Shown: positions 44,507-56,100 of the stretch, piece by piece
How positions within the stretch are numbered: position 1 is the first letter of the stretch
Layout of the letters: the number at the start of each line of letters is the position of its first letter
NCBI RefSeq assembly: GCF_958979055.1
Contig: NC_084898.1
Location: forward strand, 22,422,102 to 22,486,101
Direction: 5' to 3'
From: Alnus glutinosa
Taxonomy: Eukaryota > Streptophyta > Magnoliopsida > Fagales > Betulaceae
Length of the DNA: 64,000 nt
Notes under the pieces: model-generated
Told to the model about the DNA's origin: nothing
The model's input: the letters and a program-made list of their open reading frames with translations, nothing else
Database searches by the model: none
Program-made: the position numbers and the translations under genes

Positions 44507-44870
44507 GTGGCAGACCGTTAGGATTGTAGAGTTTTGTCTCCCCGGTGTAGATCCAGTTGTGAGTGTGTTTTTCTCTAGTCCTTTTAGGCTATGAATGTTT
44601 ATTTTTCTTGTTTCTTTGGTTTCTTACAGGAAAGCTTGATCGTGAGGTGCTGAAGGGAAGAGGCCGTCCCGAGCGTGTCGACGGTGGACATTTTGGCCAT
44701 GTTTTCAAAAGTCAGTTTTCTTGGCGGCCAGATCTATGGTTTTTCTGGCATCTTCTGTTGGACACGCGCCCTCTAATTTTGTTCGTCGTTGTCTTCTGGT
44801 GTTGCAGCCGCTTGCTACGGCGGTGCAGAAACTCGGTGATCGGCGCATGATTATCACGCATCTAGGTGGT
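44507..44870 (+). mobile_element. Diverged relative of the retroposon at 62668
   Basis: Shared blocks in the same order: 'gagttttgtctc', 'tagatc', 'ctagtccttttaggctatg', an intron-like 'tttggtttcttacaggaaag', 'gaagaggccgtcccgagcgtgtcgacgg', 'gccagatctatgg', 'cttctgttggacacgcgccct'. No tail or target duplication was resolved, so the ends are approximate. No protein recognised. Confidence 0.6.
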
Positions 44871-45097
44871 TTTTTCTGTTTGGGTCACGCTTGATTGCCT
44901 CAATTCGTTTTATATATATATATATATATATGAATTTAATAAAATATAATATATAAAAAATATGTGAATGCGGTTAATAACTGTCGCATACTATTTATAT
45001 CATTAAATTATGATTAATTTTAATAATTACATTTATATGCGCAGATAATGAATAATTACGGATAGTAAACACAGCGGCTAATGCGTTCACGGTTCAC

Positions 45098-46470
45098 CCA
45101 TGATTAGAGGCCATGAAATATGGAGGAATAAATAAAAAACCGCATTCCCAAAACCGGGGGCTGCGATCAAAACGACGGGCTGGTGCACGTGGGTTTCGTC
45201 GTTTCAGGGCTCCACCGTCGATTTTAGCCAACTTGAAGTACTGACTAGCACTTCCTCTGTCTTGTTTTGTTGGAGTTTTGCAAATGATAAATGATTATTT
45301 TAGATATTTTGTATATATATATATATTTTAAAAAAAATTAATTATTAAATTAGTAAGAATCACAAAAAATATGGGTCTTACATAATTTAATTCAATAATT
45401 GATTTAGAAAAAAGATATATATAAAAAATGTATATATAACGTGTCTCTTTGAAAATAAATGTATTTTTTTTTTTGTTTGTCAATATTGCTAGTTATCTAG
45501 GTGAGATAGCTCGCATGAGATTTATTTATTCGAATATTTAATTGAACCGCTCAAAATTTATCTAAATAGGTAATTAATGTATTATTTAAATCGCTAATAA
45601 TTTTAAAAAAAAAATTATTAAAGATTTCAATATATAAAAAGAGAGGGATAACATCACAAAAAGATATCAAACTATACGCCATTTTGAGAAAAGAGTATTG
45701 AACTATCAAACGTTTCAAACTAGTGTATCCAAGTTTTCAAACGTCTCACTTAAGGGTATTCCGTTAGAATTTGCTGTTAAATTCTGCCAAAAAAATTCTC
45801 AAAATACCATTCTTATTTTTTTTACAAAAAAAAAAAGGAAAAAAAAAATGCTTAGATATTGGTCAGAATTTAATAGAATTTGCAAAAATATCCATATCTA
45901 AATTTTAAAAAAATTTATAATTTTTTTTTAGAAAAATAAACACAGTAATATTTTAAAAAATTTAGTAGAATTTAACATTAAATCCTAACGAAGTACCCTT
46001 AAATAAGACGTTTAGAAACTTGAATACATTAATTTAAAACGTTTGATAATTCAGTACAATTTTCTCAAAACGACGTATAGTCCAATATTCTTTTATAAAG
46101 TTATATAAAAAAAAAAAAAATCAAAAAAAAAAGTCTTAGGGCCCATCGCTCATGATAAGGTCTGTCTCTCCATCCCTTTGCAAATCAACTGTACACAGAA
46201 CAAAAACTTTTGTCTCCATCCCCCCTCTGTGTCTCTCTCTTTTATTTTTATATGTACAGATAAGTTGAAGTCCATCCCCTCATCCCCATGTATGTACATA
46301 AACAAAAAATGTGGACCCATGGCTCATAATAAGGTCCATCTCCCACTTGGTCCTTTGCTTATCTAACTTTTTAATTTAAATTTAGGTAAAATATTACTTT
46401 TTATTTATTTATTTATTTATTTTACTTAGTCATTTTTAAAAAATCATACATTGGTCTATTTAAATTCCTT
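45098..46470. repeat. Duplicated block, copy 2
   Basis: It matches 42228-42985 and is longer because of insertions at about 45296-45470 and a MITE at 45645-46106. Divergence is moderate (several substitutions per 100 bp). Same orientation as copy 1. Confidence 0.85.
45645..46106. mobile_element. Near-palindromic MITE, about 460 bp, in copy 2
   Basis: Left 'caaactatacgccattttgag' with 'atcaaacgtttcaaactagtg' mirrors the right 'ctcaaaacgacgtatagtcc' and 'aatttaaaacgtttgat'. The arms exceed 150 bp. Copy 1 lacks it at the corresponding position (about 42645), which acts as an empty site. A likely duplication around TATATAAAA is low complexity. Confidence 0.85.
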
Positions 46471-47003
46471 TTTTTTTATTTAAGGAATCGAATTGAAATA
46501 TTAGAAAGAAAGAAAAAAAGAAAAGAAAAAAGAATTGATTAATCATTTGATATAGAAATTGAAAAGCAATTAACAATAATAAGCGATTGCGGGTGGTTTA
46601 AGGCAAAGTGTCCTTCTCCCTCTGCCCCTTTTAGCTTCCTTGTTCCCAACTGGCCAGCTGTACAGTGAAATATTACTTTGGACGAGGGCCGCCTGCCCCA
46701 CGTGAAGCAGACTTGAGGACTATTCAATGGAGTCCACGTTGAATCCTGGGCCATGTGATTTCATGTGTGAATTTCTTACTTCATGCCATGTGGCATATCT
46801 TCTTGGAATGACACGTGAGAGCTGATGACACACCATGCATATTCTTTTGCCTATTTTTATTTTAATAATCAGTGACGGAGCTAAAGGGGACGGAATTCGA
46901 AGGAGGCCGGCGGAGCCATAGCCCCCTCTTGCACCCCTTTAGCAATTTGTTTTTTTTGTCAAAAATGTATTTTTGTTTAGCTTTTTTCCCATTAAATTAC
47001 AAA

Positions 47004-47051
<48 letters not shown>

Positions 47052-47605
47052 CACCATGGACGATCAATCTTTACGGTCATGGAGGATAAACCTTCACCAC
47101 CGTGGCATCCACGGTTATTGACTCAATTAGTCTCGGTATTCAAACCCATTGCCATGGTTATTCTTTATTGGTGGAGCTCCATTTGCTGAAAAATCCATAA
47201 CCATGAGATTTCATAGACAGAGATCCACAATTTGCACGGCTATGAGTCTCTACCATGGCTGAGGACCGAGGAGATCCACGGTTGCGGGTCCTTTTATTTA
47301 TTTATTTTTTTTTAATTTTTTTATTTGGGGAGCATAATTATATTTTTCGCATTATTTTTGTTATCTATTTGACAAAAAGTTTAATGGAGGTTTCAATTTA
47401 GAAATACATAAAGCACATGTCTAAAATTTATTCAAATTGAAAATTAGAGTCTCAAAGTAAAAATGACATAATTTTTAAAGTGTCATTTGAACAAAATTTA
47501 ATAATGATCAATCACACGTCTAATAGGCGATTATAAAAGTCATCTCCTTATTGGATCGACACAAAAGGTATATTTAGCGTTCCTCAATTTAAAGAAGTTT
47601 TTTCA
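46471..47605. other. Intergenic with a hAT-like end
   Basis: CAGTGACGGAGCTAAAGG at 46871 looks like a hAT-type left terminus; the right end was not found. (AT)n at 47006-47049. The segment 47050-47290 has repeated CCATGG/CCACGG words without coding signal. CACGTG at 46700 and 46812. Confidence 0.45.
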
Positions 47606-47699
47606 CGCCGGAAAAAAAAATAAAAATAAAAATTCCACGATATATTTCTTTACGCCGGAAAAAAAAATTAAAATAAAAATTCCACGATATATTTCTTTA
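47606..47699. repeat. Two 47-bp direct repeats
   Basis: CGCCGGAAAAAAAAA starts at 47606 and again at 47653; the rest of the unit matches closely (AATTCCACGATATATTTCTTTA). Confidence 0.93.
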
Positions 47700-50189
47700 T
47701 GTCCAAATCATGATTAAATTTTGTCTCCACGTCTCTAAGATGTAATTATTATTGATGAGATAGAAGCAAACAACGAAAACATGCCAAACAGTCAAGGCAA
47801 ATTACAGGCCAAACAAAGCTAAAACTAAAACTAGAACTAGGAAATAGACAACCAGGCCAGGCAAAATGACAAAGGAGGGACCTTTTCCAGTGTCCGGAAG
47901 GAAATTCAAGTGTGGGATCGGAGAGAGCGGATGTTGTTAATGCTGCAAGTAGAACTGGTTGTAGCGACCCATTGAGCTATGTTGTGAGTTGGCGCTCGTA
48001 TTTATTTTGGTGGTTGTCAAGCTAGAAAAGGAGTTAAGGAGACAAAAAAAGTAATAAAAATAATGAAAGGGATTCACTAATATGAAGTGATAGAGGCATA
48101 GAGCTATGCTGCAGGCTGAGGATTACGGTTAAGGGAGTCCCCTTTCAAGGGTTAACTTTTGGCAATTATTGCTCTACAAAGCTCTCTATATGATGAATCT
48201 GAATGGCAAAGCCCTCTTTTATTTAAATGGAAACATATTCTTAATATAAAAAATTAAAAGATCTTGTTGTGGTAATCTCTAAAAGAAAGAAGAAAATATA
48301 TCTTTAATGTCACTATGATCCAAGATATTTCATTTAAAAATCTAATCTCGTAGTAATCTCTAAAAGGAAGACAAAGAAAATTTGATTGACTTTGGAGCTT
48401 CAAGGTCACTTTGATCATTGATCCAAGATATTTCACATAAAAATGTCATCTTCTTTCATCAAACCTCTATCTTATCTTCAGAAAAATGTGGAAAGAGCTA
48501 TTAGTAGTGACAAAAAATCTCTGCAAAAATCAACTCTCATATGATACAATTTGTCGTTATTAAGACAAAAGCCATCTTCAAATGTCCATGTCAAAGCATG
48601 CCTATTTTAATAATTGGGAGGTGCCCAACTACAATTATTGCGTGTTTTTGATAAATTAGTATTTTTTATTTTTTATTTTTTTTAAAGTAGTAATAAGAAG
48701 AAATTGATGTGATATAAAGTAGTAAAAAGTTTTGAATTTTCTGTAAGAAGTTGTTAAAAAGTAATTGATGTAATATGAAAATTAATTCTTTTTTTTTTCT
48801 TGGTTAGTTTTAACGTAGTATAAAAAGTTAGAATATTTTAAAGTTTATTTTTTATAGAGAAAAGTAGGGAAGGGAAGAGTGATTTTCCAAACAAGCCCAT
48901 ATTGTACTTTGGTACATCTAAATCCTTGTCACTTCACATAGTCACCATCATCATGACTTTAATATAAGGACAGCTAGATACTAGCTACTTCTCTTTAGAC
49001 ATTATAACTAGAGGTGACAATTAATGTTTGTGTGTCAAGTTTGAGTCATACCGAAGCATGAGTATAAAATTATATAGGTCAACCCTAATCCGACCCATTG
49101 ATTAAACGAATGAAACCTCTCAACTTTAACCCTCTAATTATAACATATATTAGGATAAATTTTGCTGCACAGAGATTAAAGGTTAAACTAAATGGAAAAA
49201 ACAAATGGCTTATTGCTTTGACTCGCCTAATAAAAAATTAAGTTAGGTTTGGCCCCTTTTAAAATTAGACTTGATGCTTTGATCCTTCTCAATAAAAAGT
49301 TTTGGTTCCGTCCTCGCAAATTTTTATTTTTTTACCAATATAATAAAAAATAAAATTTTAACACATGACGTGCAACATAGCAAAACTTTTTCCGTGGTGT
49401 TAACAAGATTGACATCACCTAATCAGTATTGGACAGAACAAGTGAAGTGAAAACTGCACTTAACCCTTCAAAATTTTCATTGTTTTTGCAATTTCATTCC
49501 CCCAAGCTCAGTAACTCTCAATTTAGCATATCCAACTTCTAATTTTTTGCAATAATGTTTGGGGTTAAATTAGACAGTCAAAGAGAAAAATAACCATATA
49601 CCCTGTAACTTTATGAAATTACAAAATTACTCTTAAATTACAATTAATATTTTTTAAAATAAATAAATATAGGGTTATTTTAGTAATTTACATCCTTAGT
49701 TAGGATTTCTGATTGCAAAAAATTGAAAGTTGGATGCATATTTTCATTTTTCTTTATCAAAGCCAGAGTTCATCAAATGCAAAGATTCACTGGAATAGAC
49801 TGAACTTAGCACTACAGAAGGCTTGAAGTAAGCAAATTCACCTACCAAAGAGAGACAAAATACAAAGGCATAGGGGGCATATACCAGAAATCAAAATAAT
49901 AGAGAAACAGCTTTTCTTATGCCTATATACATTCAATTACAAGCTCAAGGAAGGAGGAATGAAAAGAAGACAACACACCAGAAATAGACTCAGGGAGATG
50001 GCAAGATCTATGCGTCCATATATTGTTGTTGATTTCTCTGCACAGCTTAAATACCCTTGCAAATAAAGAGAGCTACATGCCATGGGAAATTGTAAGTGAA
50101 CTGTTCAACAATATTATCAAAAGATCTTTATAAATGAGATGGAACACACTAACACAATAGAAGAAGTGCCCAATCTCTTAAGACCAATT
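47700..50189. other. Intergenic and probable 3' flank of the Vma12-like gene
   Basis: No gene recognised. 48240-48450 holds a degenerate direct repeat ('gtaatctctaaaag...gaag', 'atccaagatatttca'). 49010-49150 is a relative of the repeat at 7655. 49780-50189 is probably 3' UTR and flank of the minus-strand gene. Confidence 0.45.
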
Positions 50190-53100
50190 CTATTGATTCT
50201 TCTTTAGTTTGGAAGCAGAAGATGATGATCTATGATCTTGATTGGAAGTTCTAATTATAAAAAGAAGTGTTTCTACAAGCATGCCACCAACCAATCCAAG
50301 AATGCCTCCAGCAGCATTCTGCCAAAAAAGATTTAGGGCAGACATGATTTCAGTACTGTGCTAGGAAAAAAAGAAGATAATGCTTGAATTTATAACTTAC
50401 TATAAAAGATTGAAGGACTAATAACTAACAGAGCCTGAGATAGAGTAAAAGAGGGTCATTCAGAAGGTACCATAGCAGGACTGTGGTTAAATAACGCTCT
50501 GAATGCAGCATATCCAACCAAATAGGTGGTAAACATCATAACCACAACATGTAAACCTGTACAAATTTATAACAGACCATCCAAATGAATATGTGATTTT
50601 TAGAATAGAAAAGATCTTAAAATTCATATATATAGAAAAAACAAAAACCAAAACTAAACCAGGAATAATGATCTTAATAGGTTAGGTTTTTATTGGTTTT
50701 GTTAGATTTTTTGTGTACTACTGAAATTAGGAATTATGATCTTAATAGGTTGAGTAAGAGTCAATGAGCCTATATGAATATGTCTCATTATACTCGAAGA
50801 GCTTAGACTTCAGTCTACAAAATATTGAGTGATTTGAGTTTGGTGACAAGAGTGCCTAAATGTTTTTTTCTTTCTCTCTTTCTTCTTTTTTGCCACCGTT
50901 ACTTTTCATGTCACTGTTCACACAATCATTGAACAGCAACAAGGCTCTCTCTTTTCCTTCTCTTCGACCCCAAACAAAGCCCTTTAATGTATCAAAACCC
51001 TAAAACCCCACACCAAATTACCTATTAAACCAGCTTATATTCCCAAATATAGCTGCTGTCCAGAATTTTTCAGCACTATGTTTGCTTCAAGAAACAATGC
51101 TCTTAACCTATTCCCAATTGTTTCAAAACCCTAAAAAATCTTTTGAAACCGAACACTTTTTTATTTTTCTTTTTCTTTTTTCTAAAAGGGAAAATAAAAA
51201 ATTGGTCCGTGTTATGGGCACTATGGCTGGCTATGGGTGCTCATCACAGTGGAAGAATGCAAGAAGCTTCTAGAAGGATTCTAGTGCTTTGTCATTTCTG
51301 TTTTTCGTATGCACTGTTAAATTCTAATAGGTCAGCACTGGGCGTTTGTTATCTTATAAAGCATCTGCCCAAATGCTACGTGGAAGGAATCTACCACCTA
51401 TGGCATTTCTGTTAGAATATTTCATAACCGTTTTGAGTATTTAAGAAAGGCAATGTAATCGTAGAAAGGAAGAAGAATTCAAGTATCAAATAGTAATTGC
51501 TGGAGAGTAGAGCCTCTCGAAGTGCTCATTGCATTGTTTCAATTCCATTTCTTCATTGTTATTTCCTTCATTTCTGTCACTTAAACACTCCATTTCCACT
51601 AAGTACCTTACAATTGGTATTCAGAGCCACTATTCTTCCCCGTTCACCTTCTCCTGCCCACAATTTTTTTTTTTTCTCTGCTCTTATTCACGTTTCCATG
51701 GCGGAAGGTACTCGTCTTTCTCAACTTACTGAATCTGTCAAGGAATGTCAGGACGCGTGGGCTCAGCAACAAATATTTAACACCAACTTTACCCAGAAAA
51801 TTGACAACCTCACTACCCTCGTCCAAACAGTTCTCAACAATCAAGGCTGTCCTCCAGAACCTCCACCGGATGACCGCAATCGACTCCGCCCACCTCAAGA
51901 ACACCCTCCCGGAGACCACCCAGGGGTTTTTCTCGATCAAGACGACCACTTGTTTCCAGGGCCCCTCTGCCAACAGCAGGAAGACCATCGTCAGGACTGT
52001 GGTGAGCGTTGGTTCCTTGATGACGATTTTCCAGAATTTCCTCGTGGGGAGCGTCCTATCCATGCTCGTGCCATGCGTTTGGATTTTCCACGCTTTGATG
52101 GCGATAACCCAGTAGCTTGGACTTACAAAGCCAACCAGTTTTTTGACTATTACCAGATTCCTCTGTATCATCGTACCAGGATGGCCTCTTTTCATATGGA
52201 CGGCGAAGCCCTCGTTTGGTTCCAGGATGTCGATGAAGCTGGCCAATTCCCCACCTGGGATTCTTTCACTCAGGCTCTTCTAATCCATTTTGGGCCTGCT
52301 TATGACGACCCCATGGAGTCTCTGGTGCATTTACGCCATTCTACTTCATTCGCTGAGTATACGGCCCAGTTTGAGTCCCTTTCCAATCAACTTCGGGGTC
52401 TCTCTGACAAATACAAGCTCAGTTACTTTCTTAGCGGGTTGAAGGATGAAATCTACTTGCCTTTGTGGATGTTAGCTCCTCGTACCTTAGTGTCCGCCTT
52501 TGGGTTAGCCAAGTTGCAGGAGGAATACCTTCAGACCTCCTGAAAATCTTCCAGGACATTTTCTGGTTCTTCTGCATATTCTTGGGCCTCCTTTTCCAGT
52601 TCCTCTAGTGGTCCTTCTTCCGGACAGCAATCACCACTTCCTGTTCAGCGCATTTCTCCAACTCAGATGCGTGAATGCCGGGAAAAGGGTCTCTGCTACA
52701 ACTGCGATGACAAATGGCATCCGGCTCACAAATGTAATCCCCCCAAGCTCTTTCTTATGTCGAGCACTGAGCCCTTGCCTGATGATACCTTAGAGGACCT
52801 TGGCTTGGACCATTTAGATAAGGCTGCCCCAGTTTTGGAACCTATTATTCAGGAATTAGTTGATCCTGAAATCACCTTACATGCAATTTCTGGTTCTCTA
52901 GCCCTAAAACCATGCATTTCTTTGGGTTTATCCGTTCTAAAAAATTGGTTATTCTGCTCGACTCGGGCAGTACACACAATTTCATCAACCTAGCTGCGGT
53001 TCCGGTGGCTTTTTTGGGTCCTCTTACTCCCCTGCAGTCACGGGTATGAGTTGCAAATGGGGAGACTCTTCTCTGCACTGGCAAGTGCAATTCGGTCTCT

Positions 53101-56100
53101 ATCCGAGTCCAGGGCACCACAATCACTGCTGATTTTTATTTGCTGCCTTTGGGTGGTTGCAATATTGTCCTTGGAGTGGATTGGCTTCGTTCTCTTGGAC
53201 CGGTATTATGGGATTTTTCCCGTTTAACAATGCAGTTTTAGGTTAATTCCAGCCCCTTTGTTCTACATGGATTATGTCCCTCGGGCTTAACTCTAGAAGA
53301 GGCTCATCATTGTCTTAAAGACCCTTCTTCGGAACACAAGGGGTTGTTGTTACATATTTTATCCTCTACTGAAGCTTCCACGCTTCCTTCTCAGCATGCA
53401 GCTATCCGTGACCTCCTGCAGCAATTTCTTCCCCTTTTTTCTGAACCACAGGGGTTACCACCCCCTCGTACTCAAGATCATCAAATTCAGCTCAAGACTT
53501 CTCAACCGGTTTTGGTCCGCCCTTACCGTTACCTGTATTTTCAAAAGGCTGAAATAGAGAAAATCATTAAGGACCTGCTGCTGTCTGGAGTGATTCGCTC
53601 TAGTTAAAGTCCTTTTTCATCCCCAGTCCTTGTTCGTAAACCGGATGGTAGCTAGCGCATGTGCGTTGACTATCGTGCTCTTAATCAAGATACCATCAAG
53701 GATAAATATCCTATTCCGGTTATAGACGAGCTGCTGGATGAGCTCCATGGTGCCACCATTTTCTCAAAGCTTGATCTCCGTTCAGGGTACCACCAGATTC
53801 GGATGAAGCCCAAAGATGTGTCCAAGACCGCCTTCCGTACTCACAAGGGCCATTACGAGTTTCTCGCCATGCCATTTGGTTTGACCAATGCCCCATCCAC
53901 ATTTCAGAACCTTATGAATGATGTGTTTAAACCATTTTTGCAGAAGTTTGTCTTGGTGTTCTTCAACGATATCCTTATTTACAGTCGCTCTTTGACTGAC
54001 CATCTCACTCATTTACGTGCTGTTTTGAGAGTTTTACAGGATCATAAACTGTATGCCAAGTCTTCTAAATGCAGTTTTGGTGTCGAAGAAATTGAGTATT
54101 TAGGGCACCTCATCTCCAATGATGAGGTACGGGCTGATCCTTCAAAATTGGCTGCCATGATGAATTGGCCAGTCCCTCAGTCTATTAAATCTTTGCGGGG
54201 TTTTCTTGGCTTAACGGGCTATTACCACAAGTTCATCAGCGGGTACAGGGTCATTGCTGCCCCATTGATAGCATTACTCAAAAAGAATGCTTTCCTTTGG
54301 ACCCCTGCAGCAACTGATGCTTTTGAGCATCTCAAAACTGCCGTGACTACCCCTCCAGTTCTCCGTCTTCCAGACTTTTCTCTTCCATTCACCATTGAGT
54401 GCGATGCCTGCGGCAAGGGTCTTGGCGCGGTTCTCATGCAGCAGGGCCGCCCTATAGCCTTTATTAGCCAAGCCTTGAAAGGGCAAGCCCTCCTTCTCTC
54501 CACCTACGAGAAGGAACTCCTTTCCTTAGTTACTGCTGTTCAAAAGTGGTGCCCATACTTGCTTGGCCACCCCTTTATTGTCAAGACGGACCAGCAGTCA
54601 CTTAAATTCTTGCTGGAACAGCGCATTGGCACACCCTCACAGCAGCGTTGGATGTCTAAATTGCTCGGTTATGATTTCATCAACGAGTACAAACGTGGTA
54701 AGGAGAACCGTGTGGCGGATACATTATCCCGCCAGTTTGAAGACTCTTCTCAGGAGGGGGCAGTGGTTCTCTCCTTGATTTCCTTTCCCACACCTTCTTG
54801 GCTATCGGAGTTGAAGGCTTCTACTCCTCCGATCCAGCTACTGTAGCTCTTTTACAGTCTCTTCAACCGGGTCAGACTTCCCCAAAGGGTTACACCTTGC
54901 AGCAAGATCTAATCCTTAGGAAGAATCGCCTATGGATTGTCAAAGGCTCCCCTTTTCAACAACAATTGCTGGCCTTTATCCATTTCGATCCCTCTGCTGG
55001 CCACTCGGGCCATCACAAAACAGTGAAGCATGCACAAGCTAATTTCTATTGGGCGGGCATGCGCCACAACATCAAAAAGTTTGTTCGTGAATGTGCAGTA
55101 TTTCAGGTTAATAAACATGAAACCACTTCACCAGCCGGCTTGCTTCAGCCTCTACCAGTTCCTTCACGCACTTGGTCAGACGTCTCTATGGATTTCATAG
55201 AGGGTTTGCCTCCCTCTCAAGGGACTATGGTCATTTTGGTAGTGGTCGATCGTTTTTCAAAATATGGCCATTTCCTTCCACTATCTCATCCTTAAACGGC
55301 ATCCACTGTGGCTACCCTTTTCTTCACCAATATTTTCAAGCTTCATGGTATGCCTCAAACAATAGTGTCTGACCATGATCCAATCTTTACCAATACATTC
55401 TGGAGTGAGCTTTTCCAGCTCCAAGGTATATCCTTAGCCTTTAGCTCCGCCTACCACCCGCATTTTGACGGTCAAACCGAGGCCCTCAATAAATGTTTGG
55501 AGACATATCTCCGTTGCTACACTGGTTCCAAGCCACAAGCATGGAAGTCTTGGTTACCCTTGGCTAAGTGGTGGTATAATACCAACTATCACTCTTCCAA
55601 AGGTTTAACTCCATTTGAAGCCGTTTATGGCTATGCCCCACCTACCCTACTGTCTTACATACTCGGCACTTCAGCAAATGTGGCTGTAGACTCCCAGTTG
55701 CGGGACCGTAATTCCATTATCAATTTGTTGAAGGAAAGACTGCATCAAGCTCAACATTGGATGAAAAAACAGGCTGATCGGCACCGGACTGAACGTGAAT
55801 TTCAAGTCGGTGATTGGGTGTATTTACGGCTTCAGCCCTATCGCCAAAATTCTGTGGCTATGCGCAAGAATTTGAAGCTATCTCCTCGCTTCTTTGGGCC
55901 CTTCCAGATTTTACAACGCATAGGCCTTGTGGCATACAAGTTGGATTTACCATCCACTACTCGTATTCACCCAGTTTTTCATGTTTCCTGTTTGAAGCTG
56001 AAACTGGGATCCCAAATCACTCCTCTCTCCACTTTGCCCCCTGTTGACAGAAAGGGAGAGCTTAAACCAAAACCGGAGTCCATCATTTCTTGCCGCATGG

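Noticed and set aside
46539..46754. Minus-strand frame of 71 codons
   Set aside because: No homology, no splice context, and it overlaps repeat-type DNA.
50190..50556. Two-exon stand-alone gene at 50.2-50.6 kb
   Set aside because: The exons have open phase at the 5' side and complete the Vma12-like protein begun at 62243, so they are its last two exons.
51644..52246. 200-codon frame antisense to gag
   Set aside because: Shadow of the gag coding sequence; no independent support.
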